Below are positions 7,796 to 14,680 of a DNA stretch of 17,963 nucleotides, one piece after another. The translations under genes and the position numbers were made by a program. The stretch's first letter is position 1. Every line of letters begins with the position of its first letter. Below the pieces are notes generated by a model. The model was not told the origin of the DNA and did no database searches. It saw only the letters and a list, made by a program, of their open reading frames with translations. Source of the stretch: Eubacteriales bacterium (GTDB taxonomy: Bacteria; Bacillota; Clostridia; Christensenellales; CAG-138); assembly GCA_028701165.1 (NCBI GenBank), contig JAQVRG010000007.1, positions 1 through 17,963 of the forward strand, given 5' to 3'.

Positions 7796-8860
7796 ATGGA
7801 ACGGGCGGATCGAGATCTCGCGTTCATGCTCCAATATGAAAACATCGCGTGGTACGATAACGGCAAAGTGCGTATACTCGACAGGCGCTGCTATCCGCGC
7901 CGCGTGGAATTTGTAGAGTGCGCGCGCTACGCGGAGGTCGCGCAGGCGGTCACGGACATGGTGACGCAGAGCGCGGGGCCGTATACGGCGGCGGCGATGG
8001 GTATGGCGCTCGCGGCCTACGAATGCCGCGAAAAAAGCGCGGACGCGCAGCGGGCATACCTTCGCGCGGCGGCGGACTGCCTGTCTTCCGCGCGCCCAAC
8101 CACGGCAAAGCGCATGCGGCAGGTCTGCGATACGGCGCTCAACGCGGCGGAGAAGGCGCTTCTTTCGGGCGAAAACGTGGCGGAGGCGATCAAGGCAAAC
8201 GCCATACGCGCCAACGACGCCCGCTATACGAAGATCGGCCATATGGCGTCCTACCTTGTGGACATGTTCCCGGACAAGGGCGCTGTGATGACCCAATGCT
8301 TCGGCGAGACCATCGTGGGGCAGATGCTAAGAGTCGCCAAGGCGCGGGGAAAGCAGCTTCGCATCTTCTGCCCCGAAACGCGCCCTTATTTTCAGGGCGC
8401 GCGCCTGACGGCTACGGTCTGCTATGAAATGGGCTTTGACGTGACCGTCATTACGGACAATATGCCGGCGTTTGTGATGGAGCGGGAGCATATCGACGTG
8501 TTCACTTCCGCTGCGGACGTCATTTGCATGGACGGGCATGTGGTCAACAAGGTGGGCACCTTCCAAATCGCCATCGTCGCAAAGTATATGGGCATTCCCT
8601 ATTACGTTACGGGCGCGCCGGACGTGGTGCACCCGGACATCGGCAGCGTCAAGATCGAAATGCGCGATTCCGATTTCGTATTGCAGGCTATGGGCGTCAA
8701 GACCGCGCGCGACGGTGTAAAGGGCTATTATCCCGCCTTTGACGTAACGCCGCCGGCGCTCGTCAGCGGCGTGGTGACGGACAAGGGCATCTATTGTCCC
8801 TACGATCTTGCGCGCTACCAGAAGGAAGGCAACGCGGGCGAATATGAATTGGTGGTATAA
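7796..8860 (+). CDS. MtnA-like aldose/ketose 1-phosphate isomerase (eIF2B-related fold), divergent
   Basis: This 354-residue protein is related to 5-methylthioribose-1-phosphate isomerase and would convert a 5-substituted ribose 1-phosphate to the ribulose 1-phosphate. Conserved parts: SARPTTAKRM (98-107), catalytic-position Cys168 (TQCFGE), ETRPYFQGARLTA (194-206), VITDNM (218-223), catalytic-position Asp241 with NKVGTF (251-256), PYYVTGAP (268-275) and PAFDVTPPALVSGVVTDKG (313-331). Departures from canonical MtnA: the N-terminal VRGAPAIG phosphate-side motif is replaced by TQSAGPYT (57-64), and the GADRIAxNGD segment reads AADVICMDGH (239-248). So the fold and catalytic pair are kept but the substrate pocket is changed. 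AGGAGG lies seven bases before ATG 7796. It is 19 bases behind the deaminase gene, and the aldolase follows after six bases. Substrate could be methylthioribose, 5-deoxyribose or ribose 1-phosphate. Confidence 0.85.
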   Translation: MERADRDLAFMLQYENIAWYDNGKVRILDRRCYPRRVEFVECARYAEVAQAVTDMVTQSAGPYTAAAMGMALAAYECREKSADAQRAYLRAAADCLSSARPTTAKRMRQVCDTALNAAEKALLSGENVAEAIKANAIRANDARYTKIGHMASYLVDMFPDKGAVMTQCFGETIVGQMLRVAKARGKQLRIFCPETRPYFQGARLTATVCYEMGFDVTVITDNMPAFVMEREHIDVFTSAADVICMDGHVVNKVGTFQIAIVAKYMGIPYYVTGAPDVVHPDIGSVKIEMRDSDFVLQAMGVKTARDGVKGYYPAFDVTPPALVSGVVTDKGIYCPYDLARYQKEGNAGEYELVV

Positions 8861-8866
8861 GGATTT

Positions 8867-9475
8867 ATGATGGAAGCAGGCAAAAGCAAGCAGCAGGTCG
8901 TGGATTTCTCCAAGCGTGCCTTTGAACGGAAGCTGTTCGCGGGCACGAGCGGAAATTTAAGCGTTTATGATCGGGAGAAGGATCGGATTTACATTACCCC
9001 CTCGAGCGTCCGGTATGAGACCATGCAACCAGCCGACGTGATGGTGATCGATCTTGCGGGCAAGGTGCTCGAAGGGCCGCACAAGCCCTCGTCGGAATGG
9101 CGGCTGCATACGGCGGTGTACGCGGTGTACCCCCAGATCGGCGCGCTGGTGCACACCCATTCCCCCTTTGCCACGGCCTTTGCCGTGAACCGCGAGGAAA
9201 TACCCGCCACGCTCATCGAGATGTTCTTTTTCTTGGGCGGCTCGATACCCTGCGCGCCCTACGCCTGTCCGGGCACGGCCGAGGTGGGCGCATATGCCGT
9301 GCCGCTGCTTGAAGACAAGGGCGGATGCCTGCTTGCCAACCACGGCGTGCTCGCAGTCGGCAAGGATATGGAGCAGGCCTATATCCGCGCGGAGTACATC
9401 GAGGACGCGGCAAAAATTTACAGCATTGCGAAGCTTGTGGGAACGCCGGCCATCCTTTCCGCGCTGGAGGAGTAG
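8867..9475 (+). CDS. Class II aldolase, L-fuculose-phosphate (FucA/AraD) family, DHAP-forming
   Basis: This 202-residue zinc aldolase would split a ketose 1-phosphate into dihydroxyacetone phosphate and an aldehyde. Motifs seen: GTSGNLS (26-32) and TPSSV (45-49) for phosphate binding, SSE with E77, zinc ligands H96 and H98 in HTHS, and H159 in NHG. In known DHAP shunts this family cleaves 5-methylthioribulose 1-phosphate or 5-deoxyribulose 1-phosphate, right after an MtnA-type isomerase, exactly the order here. Two adjacent ATG codons (8867, 8870) are possible starts. An AAGGA overlapping the isomerase stop fits the second slightly better; the difference is one residue. It is the last gene of the operon. 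Products would be DHAP plus methylthioacetaldehyde, acetaldehyde or glycolaldehyde, depending on the starting nucleoside. Confidence 0.88.
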   Translation: MMEAGKSKQQVVDFSKRAFERKLFAGTSGNLSVYDREKDRIYITPSSVRYETMQPADVMVIDLAGKVLEGPHKPSSEWRLHTAVYAVYPQIGALVHTHSPFATAFAVNREEIPATLIEMFFFLGGSIPCAPYACPGTAEVGAYAVPLLEDKGGCLLANHGVLAVGKDMEQAYIRAEYIEDAAKIYSIAKLVGTPAILSALEE

Positions 9476-9481
9476 GCGCGC

Positions 9482-9510
9482 TTGACAAGCGGGACGGATT
9501 CCTGTAAGAT
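9482..9510 (+). promoter_or_regulatory. Promoter just behind the aldolase stop codon
   Basis: TTGACA (9482-9487), 17-base spacer, TAAGAT (9505-9510). Transcription would start near 9517. It begins only six bases after the aldolase stop, so the following RNA leader and small membrane-protein genes form a separate transcription unit. Confidence 0.82.
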
Positions 9511-9516
9511 AAAACC

Positions 9517-9643
9517 GCTTGGCAGGAAGCCAAGTCTGGAGCGCAGCAGCGCTCCGCATGGATACCCCGCTTGACCGACGCAGAAACAGGTATACTTTGA
9601 AGGTATACGAGCCTTTTGAAAAAGGTTCGTATACCTTTTTGTT
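9517..9643 (+). ncRNA. Structured RNA leader or small RNA of unknown class
   Basis: From the predicted start, the transcript contains three hairpins. The first is CTTGGC/GCCAAG (9518-9534, 5-nt loop). The second is GGAGCGC/GCGCTCC (9538-9555, loop AGCA). After about 33 mostly unpaired bases comes the long terminator hairpin at 9600-9643. The GTATAC of the terminator's 5' arm (9603-9608) can alternatively pair with an upstream copy of GTATAC (9590-9595). That gives a mutually exclusive 6-bp hairpin. This could be a regulated leader of the downstream membrane-protein genes or a free small RNA. I compared it by eye with the consensus of SAM, TPP, cobalamin, purine, glycine, c-di-GMP-I, fluoride, guanidine-I and T-box elements and saw no match. 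Confidence 0.5.
9600..9643 (+). terminator. Strong intrinsic terminator
   Basis: A stem of about 15-17 bp (left arm from 9600, right arm to 9637, one G-U pair, tiny TGAA-type loop around 9617-9620) is followed by TTTTTGTTT. It would end both read-through from the aldolase operon and transcripts from the promoter at 9482. The downstream gene therefore needs read-through or antitermination to be expressed from that promoter. Confidence 0.88.
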
Positions 9644-9708
9644 TATCCTGCGTATCTGCGGTAAGGCAAGGCGAACAGCAACCAAAATCATAAGAGGAGG
9701 AAGATCAT

Positions 9709-10086
9709 ATGGCATGTTTTATCGTACCGGCGGCGGAGGCGATCATCACAAAAACCGTAACGAAGGCCGTGAGCAAAAAAGAGCAGGTGAGCGTTTCGCA
9801 AAGCCTAAAAATCCCGTTTTCCCAAAAGCTGGGCTGGCTGACGAAGCTCCTTGCCGGCGGCTCCGTGCTGCTGGCGTTCGAGCATGTGTGGCACGGTGAG
9901 GTCACGCCGTGGTTCCCGTTTTTGACGGCGGCCGCTAATCCAGCGGACACGGCGGAAATGCTGCACGAGATGGCCACGGCGGGCGTTGCGATGGCGGCGC
10001 TTGTCACGCTGGTTTGGGCAGGTATGCTCGCCGTTTGTGCCGCTGTGGAAAAGAAGGCGCAGCGTGCGCGCGCAAACGCCGAATAG
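9709..10086 (+). CDS. Small membrane protein of unknown function
   Basis: This 125-residue protein has no family I can name with certainty. GAGGAGG lies about eight bases before the ATG, a very good site. A short apolar N-terminus (MACFIVPAAEAII) is followed by a charged stretch (23-26), a hydrophobic segment at about 43-58 and a second at 91-112, ending in a basic tail. Charged and histidine residues sit at the membrane border: EHVWHGE (58-64) and AEMLHEM (82-88), which could be metal or proton sites. The next gene is 11 bases away and also encodes a small membrane protein, so the two may form one complex. From memory, similar pairs occur in other Clostridia without known function. Expression from the upstream promoter must pass the terminator at 9600-9643. 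Confidence 0.8.
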   Translation: MACFIVPAAEAIITKTVTKAVSKKEQVSVSQSLKIPFSQKLGWLTKLLAGGSVLLAFEHVWHGEVTPWFPFLTAAANPADTAEMLHEMATAGVAMAALVTLVWAGMLAVCAAVEKKAQRARANAE

Positions 10087-10097
10087 GGTAAGAAGAT

Positions 10098-10412
10098 ATG
10101 ACGTTACTCTTAACGACCTTTGCAGCCATTCTCGTTACCGCGCTTTGGTATCTAAGCGCCGCCGCGCGGGAGCTGAAAATCGGCATGCTTTGTTGGATGT
10201 ATTGGGGCGCGGCCTTGATGTGGCTTGTGGACGCGGTTTTCGAGTATGCGGAGCTTGGCGCGGCGTTTTTCTCGCCCGCGCCCGCAGATATGCTAAACGA
10301 CCTCTACCTTGGACTTTCCGCTGTGGCGCTGGGGCTTGTGATATGGCTTGCGGCACTGCTTGTCAAGGACCCGCGCGGCGTTGTAAAAGCGGCGCTGCTG
10401 GGGCGCAAATAG
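10098..10412 (+). CDS. Small three-segment membrane protein of unknown function
   Basis: This 104-residue protein has hydrophobic segments at about 2-20, 28-48 and 68-89, with a basic C-terminal tail (VKDPRGVVKAALLGRK). The middle holds acidic residues in or near the membrane (D45, E49, E52) and a conserved-looking APADMLND (61-68). The ribosome site is weak (a purine-rich AAGAAGAT just before the ATG), which suggests coupling to the preceding gene. It is probably a partner of the 125-residue protein before it. No function can be assigned. The 70 bases that follow before the MFS gene hold no clear promoter or terminator. Confidence 0.78.
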   Translation: MTLLLTTFAAILVTALWYLSAAARELKIGMLCWMYWGAALMWLVDAVFEYAELGAAFFSPAPADMLNDLYLGLSAVALGLVIWLAALLVKDPRGVVKAALLGRK

Positions 10413-10482
10413 CGCCGCATAAAACATATACCGCCGCGAAGCAAGAAAGAGGATAGCTTTTCTTGGCGCGGGGTGATATGCT

Positions 10483-11724
10483 ATGCGGATGAAAACGAAT
10501 CGCAGCAACCAAATCTTCGGCCGCTTTGTCGGCGTCCATTACAGCCTGCTCCAAGGCTTGTACTGGATGCTGCAATGCGGCTATTATGCGTTTGGCGCGT
10601 CCTATCTATATCAAATGGGCTTAAGCAGCACGCATGTGGGCGTGGTGTTCGCGTGCGTGGGGGCGCTTTCGGCGCTCACGCAGGCGCAGATCGCCAACGC
10701 CGCGGATCGAAGCGGCGTGATCGCGCCCAAATGGATCGCCGTATCGCTGATGGCGCCGGCGAGCGTGCTGCTGCTGTTGCTCTCCTTTGGCGTGGAAAGC
10801 GGCTGGCTTGGAATCGTGTTTTACGCCGTGGTGTGGGTGCTGGTGATGGACGTGCAGTTTTTGCTTTGCACCATGAGCATGGACAGCGTCAAGGCGGGTG
10901 CGCGCGTCAACTTTGGCATAAGCCGCGCCTTTGGTTCCATGAGCTACGCGCTCACGGCGTATGCGCTGGGCGTGATATGCGCGGCGCGCGGCGCTGTCAT
11001 AACCATACCCATCGCCGCGGGCTTATCGCTGCTGTTCACGCTTGCGCTGCTGCTGTGGCGCGTGCAGCCATCCAAAGCGGAGACGCGCGCGCAGGATGTA
11101 TTGCCGCAAGAGGAAGAGGAGGGGAGCTTTTTTAAGCGCTACCCGCGTTTTATGCTCTTCGTGGCGGGCTGTTCGCTCGTTATGATCGCCTACTCCACCA
11201 CCTGTAATTATCTGGTGCGCATCGTCAACATGCTGGGCGGCGGGAGCGAGGAGCTGGGTACGGCCATTATGATCACGGCCATGTGCGAGATCCCGACGAT
11301 TCTTGTTTCCGTATGGCTCAATAAAAAATACGGCAGCAACAAGCTTATGGTCGCGGCCGCTGTGATGCTTTCCGTAAAGATGCTCTTAATCACGCTTTCC
11401 TCGAGCATATCGATGCTGTATTTGAGCATGACGATACAGCTTTTTTCCTATTCGCTCTTTATTCCCGTGTCCGTATACTATGTGGACGCGCTGATGCAAG
11501 AGCGCGACCGCATGAAGGGACAGGCCACCATGACGCTGATACTCGCCGTGGGCAATGCCGTGGGCTCGCTCTTGGGCGGGTATCTTTTGGATACCGTACG
11601 GGAAAAGGGCATGCTGCTTTGCTGCTTGACGCTATCCCTTATAGGCACCGTCGTGATGATACTGGGGACGGAGCGCGGCGATATGCGCGAAAACGCGGCG
11701 CGCACGGACGAGCAGAGCCTATAG
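10483..11724 (+). CDS. Major facilitator superfamily transporter (LacY/MFS_1-like)
   Basis: This 413-residue protein has about twelve hydrophobic segments in two halves, separated by a charged cytoplasmic loop at about 194-221 (with a run of acidic residues at 210-213). In the first half ISRAFGSMSYAL (146-157) resembles the R-x-x-GS-x-x-x-AL motif between helices 4 and 5 of the LacY/nucleoside-proton symporter branch of MFS. The second half ends with GNAVGSLLGGYLLD (357-370). ATG 10483 has a GGGGTGAT site just upstream; a second in-frame ATG is six bases later. It follows the two small membrane-protein genes after 70 bases and converges on metH with only 15 bases between stops. The substrate cannot be read from the sequence; a nucleoside, sugar or drug are all possible. 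Confidence 0.87.
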   Translation: MRMKTNRSNQIFGRFVGVHYSLLQGLYWMLQCGYYAFGASYLYQMGLSSTHVGVVFACVGALSALTQAQIANAADRSGVIAPKWIAVSLMAPASVLLLLLSFGVESGWLGIVFYAVVWVLVMDVQFLLCTMSMDSVKAGARVNFGISRAFGSMSYALTAYALGVICAARGAVITIPIAAGLSLLFTLALLLWRVQPSKAETRAQDVLPQEEEEGSFFKRYPRFMLFVAGCSLVMIAYSTTCNYLVRIVNMLGGGSEELGTAIMITAMCEIPTILVSVWLNKKYGSNKLMVAAAVMLSVKMLLITLSSSISMLYLSMTIQLFSYSLFIPVSVYYVDALMQERDRMKGQATMTLILAVGNAVGSLLGGYLLDTVREKGMLLCCLTLSLIGTVVMILGTERGDMRENAARTDEQSL

Positions 11725-11741
11725 GCGCAAGCGCCCCTTTT
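11724..11741 (+). terminator. Short hairpin at the MFS-metH convergence
   Basis: GGCGC, two-base loop, GCGCC, then CC and TTTT. It overlaps the last base of the MFS stop codon and runs up to the metH stop codon. A five-base stem is weak, but the position and T-run fit an end for the MFS transcript. On the other strand there is no T-run. Confidence 0.5.
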
Positions 11742-14082
11742 ATCCGAGCACTTCCTTTGCATACCGCACGGACGCCATGGCGTCCTTTACATAGCGATCC
11801 GCCCCCATGTCGGCGGCCAGCTCCGGTGTGAGCACCGCGCCGCCCACCATGATCCTGCATAGGGGGGCTTCTTTTTTTAACAGCGCCACGGTTTCGCGCA
11901 TGCTTACGACGGTGGTGGTCATCAGCGCGGACAGGCCGACGAGCTTTGCCTTGCGCGCCTTGACCGCGTCGAGTATGGTTTCCGGCGTTACGTCCCTTCC
12001 CAAATCGATCACATGAAAACGATAGCTTGAAAGCATGGAAGCCGCGATGTTTTTGCCGATGTCGTGTACGTCGCCCTTGACGGTAGCGACGATCACGTCG
12101 CCCGCGTCGCCGCCGCTTTGCGAAGGACACAGCTCGAAAAGCGCGGCTTTGGCGGCCTCCGCGCTCATCAAAAGCCCGGGCAGAAACAGCTTGCCCGCCT
12201 CATAAGCCTGTCCCACGCGATCCAGCGCCGGTATGACCTCGCGGTCGATCGCGCCCAGCGGGTCGGCGCTGTGCGCGCGCGCCTGCCTGACGGCTTCCTC
12301 GCGCAGCCCGCGATACACGCATTCGCCAAGCGACGCTTTTTCGCCGATAGCGGCGGGAGCAGCGGCGCTCTGCGCGTACGCCCCGATATAGGAGGCGCAG
12401 CCGGGATCATTCCCCAAGAGCACGTTGCAGGCGCGAAACGCGTCGAGCATGGGTACGGAATAGGGATTGACGATGGCCGCGTCCAGCCCCGCGCCGACGG
12501 CGAGGGTGAAAAAGGCGGCGTTCAAGAGCTCCCGGTTGGGAAGGCCGAAGGATATGTTGGATACCCCCAAACTGGTCTTTACGCCCAGCTCCGTTTTGAC
12601 GCGGCGCAGCGTTGCAAGCGTTACGCCGCCGTTTTGCGGGGCGGCGCTCGCGGTCATGGTCAGCGCGTCCACGATGATATCCTTTTTATCGATGCCGTAT
12701 TCCGCCGCGCGGGCGAGGATGCGTTCGGCGATCCTGAATCGTCCGTCGGCGGTTTCGGGGATGCCCTTTTCATCCAGCGTCAGCGCCACGATCACCGCGC
12801 CGTATTTTTTCGCAAGCGGGAACACCGCGTCCATGGACGCCTTCGCGCCCGTCACGGAATTGATCATGGGCTTGCCGTTATAGATGCGCAGCGCGCGGGA
12901 GAGCGCTTCCGTGTTGGCGGTATCGAGCTGCAAGGGCAGTTCGCACACGCCCTGTATTTTCGTGACCAGTTCCTCCAGCACCGACGCTTCGTCTATATCC
13001 GGCAAACCCGCGTTGACGTCCAGCACCTGCGCGCCGCTTTCCTGTTGGCGCACGGCCTCCTGCAAGATCAGCGCGTGGTCGCCGTCCTTTAGCGCCGCTT
13101 TGAGCTTGGGCTTTCCGGTGGGGTTGATGCGTTCGCCTATGAGCACCGGCGCGTCTGCGAAACGCACCGCGCGGCCGTAGCCGCATATGACGGTGTCATG
13201 TTTGGGCGTTACGGGCAGCGGCGAAAGCCCCGCGCACGCTTGGATCATATGGCGGATGTAGTCGGGCGAGGTGCCGCAGCAGCCGCCCAGCAGCCGCGAG
13301 CCCGCAAGCGCGGCGTTTTTCATATGCGAAGCGTAAGCCTCCGGCGAGAGCGTGTACGCCTCTTTGCCCGTGCCGTGGGGAAGCCCCGCGTTGGGGCTGA
13401 ACGCGACAGGGATGGAACTAAGGGAGAGGATGCTTTCAAGCAGCGGAAAAAGCTCCGCCGGGCCGCGCCCGCAGTTAAGGCCGAGCGCGTCCACGCGCAG
13501 GCCTTCGAGCATGCTTACCACAGCCGCCATATCCGCGCCCGTGAGCATGCGGCTGTTCACGTCGGGCGATACGGTCGCAATGACGGGGAGATCGCAGCTT
13601 TCCTTGGCGGCGAGCACGGCGGCTTTCAGCTCATAGGCGTCCGTCATGGTTTCGATCAGCACGAGATCGGCGTTTTTTGCGCCCGCCGCGATGTGTTCCT
13701 TGAAAAGATCGACAGCCTCCTCAAAGCCAAGATCGCCTAGCGGGCGGAGCAGCCGGCCGATCGGGCCTACGTCCAGCGCCACATACCCGTGTCCGCGCGC
13801 CGAAACGGCGTCGCGCGCAAGGCGCACGGCTTCCCGCGAAACGTCGCCCACGGAAAGGCCGGCATGCTTGAGCTTGCAGGCGTTGTTGCCAAAGGTGCAG
13901 GTCTTGATGATATCCGCGCCCGCTTCGTAATAGGCGGCGTGAACGCCGCGCACGGTTTCCGGGTGCGCGAGCACCCAGCGTTCGGGCAGATCGCCCGCCG
14001 CAAGACCCTTTTCCTGCAGCAGCGTACCCATTGCGCCGTCAAAAAACAGCAGGCGTTCGCGCAAGGCTTGTAAGAATTCCAT
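11740..14082 (-). CDS. metH: Cobalamin-dependent methionine synthase without activation domain
   Basis: This 780-residue enzyme transfers the methyl group of methyltetrahydrofolate to homocysteine through methylcobalamin, making methionine. Modules in order: homocysteine/zinc domain (about 1-290; DGAMGT at 15-20, zinc ligands C204, C268, C269 in GLNCG and GGCCGT); pterin-binding barrel (about 310-560; IGERINPTG 315-323, DVNAG 355-359, SLGVSNISFGLP 504-515); B12 cap (about 585-655); and B12 domain (about 660-780) with DVHDIGKN (671-678), where H673 is the lower cobalt ligand. E. coli MetH is about 1,230 residues; the missing C-terminal part corresponds to the separate activation protein encoded one base upstream. 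An AAAGGAAG site precedes ATG 14082. It is the last gene of the metF operon and is controlled by the leader at 15566-15743. Confidence 0.95.
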   Translation of the reverse strand: MEFLQALRERLLFFDGAMGTLLQEKGLAAGDLPERWVLAHPETVRGVHAAYYEAGADIIKTCTFGNNACKLKHAGLSVGDVSREAVRLARDAVSARGHGYVALDVGPIGRLLRPLGDLGFEEAVDLFKEHIAAGAKNADLVLIETMTDAYELKAAVLAAKESCDLPVIATVSPDVNSRMLTGADMAAVVSMLEGLRVDALGLNCGRGPAELFPLLESILSLSSIPVAFSPNAGLPHGTGKEAYTLSPEAYASHMKNAALAGSRLLGGCCGTSPDYIRHMIQACAGLSPLPVTPKHDTVICGYGRAVRFADAPVLIGERINPTGKPKLKAALKDGDHALILQEAVRQQESGAQVLDVNAGLPDIDEASVLEELVTKIQGVCELPLQLDTANTEALSRALRIYNGKPMINSVTGAKASMDAVFPLAKKYGAVIVALTLDEKGIPETADGRFRIAERILARAAEYGIDKKDIIVDALTMTASAAPQNGGVTLATLRRVKTELGVKTSLGVSNISFGLPNRELLNAAFFTLAVGAGLDAAIVNPYSVPMLDAFRACNVLLGNDPGCASYIGAYAQSAAAPAAIGEKASLGECVYRGLREEAVRQARAHSADPLGAIDREVIPALDRVGQAYEAGKLFLPGLLMSAEAAKAALFELCPSQSGGDAGDVIVATVKGDVHDIGKNIAASMLSSYRFHVIDLGRDVTPETILDAVKARKAKLVGLSALMTTTVVSMRETVALLKKEAPLCRIMVGGAVLTPELAADMGADRYVKDAMASVRYAKEVLG

Positions 14083-14083
14083 G

Positions 14084-14680
14084 CTAGGCTTCCTTTCTGA
14101 AAGCGCAGCCCGTGTTGGGACAGGCGGCGCACTTATGGATGTGACAGCTTTGCTTCTCCCGCGTTAAGCCGATGAAGGCCGTCACGGACTTGACGGGCGT
14201 GAGCATGCCCCGCGCCGTGGCGCACAGGCCGATGCGTTTTCCGGCGTGTAGCGCGTTTAGAAGCGCGAACGATGTTTCCATCGGCACATCCCCGTAACCG
14301 GGGGAATAGCGGGGGCGTAAGTACAGTCCGTCGGAACGATCCGACAAGGCTTCCTGCACCTCGTCGCAATAGCGCTCGATCGCCTCCGAAGCCAGCGTGT
14401 CAAGAAGATACGCGTCCGCTACGGAAAGCACCGCGCGGCGGCTGATGAGACGATCGACCTGTACGCCCAGCGTGGCCGCGAAAAGGAGGGCGCGCTCGCA
14501 GCCTGCAAGATGCGCCCGAAGCGAAGCGCCGCGCACCGCGACGCCGCATAGTTCAATGCCGTCTTTAAGCTCGCGCACGTCGCCCTCCAGCGTGACAAAG
14601 CAAGGCTGCGCGGCCTCCTCAAGGGCCAGTATGAGGTCGGCGCGATCAGCCGACGTTTCGTTGGATGTGTTGCGCGTCAC
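14084..14680 (-). CDS. Standalone methionine synthase activation-domain protein with C-terminal cysteine cluster
   Basis: This 198-residue protein corresponds to the C-terminal AdoMet-binding reactivation domain of MetH (pattern RPRYSPGYGD, 122-131, equivalent to the RxxxGY region of E. coli MetH). It would help return oxidised cob(II)alamin to the methyl form. I chose GTG 14680 because GGAGG lies six bases upstream; the ATG at 14698 has no site. The gene overlaps the 3' end of metF by 35 bases and ends one base before metH, so all three are coupled. An added feature is a tail with C179, C184, C187 and C192 (C-x2-C-x4-C core), absent from E. coli MetH. It could bind an iron-sulfur cluster or zinc and supply the electron in place of flavodoxin, which is inference. 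Confidence 0.88.
   Translation of the reverse strand: MTRNTSNETSADRADLILALEEAAQPCFVTLEGDVRELKDGIELCGVAVRGASLRAHLAGCERALLFAATLGVQVDRLISRRAVLSVADAYLLDTLASEAIERYCDEVQEALSDRSDGLYLRPRYSPGYGDVPMETSFALLNALHAGKRIGLCATARGMLTPVKSVTAFIGLTREKQSCHIHKCAACPNTGCAFRKEA

Noticed and set aside
9519..9899. Plus-strand frame of 126 codons through the terminator upstream of the small membrane-protein gene
   Set aside because: It reads through a strong intrinsic terminator, has no ribosome site, and is out of frame with the well-supported gene at 9709.
10413..10482. Possible hairpin or promoter before the MFS gene
   Set aside because: Only imperfect short pairings and no acceptable -35/-10 pair were found.
12064..13092. 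Plus-strand open frame of 342 codons opposite metH
   Set aside because: Antisense shadow of a fully conserved methionine synthase.
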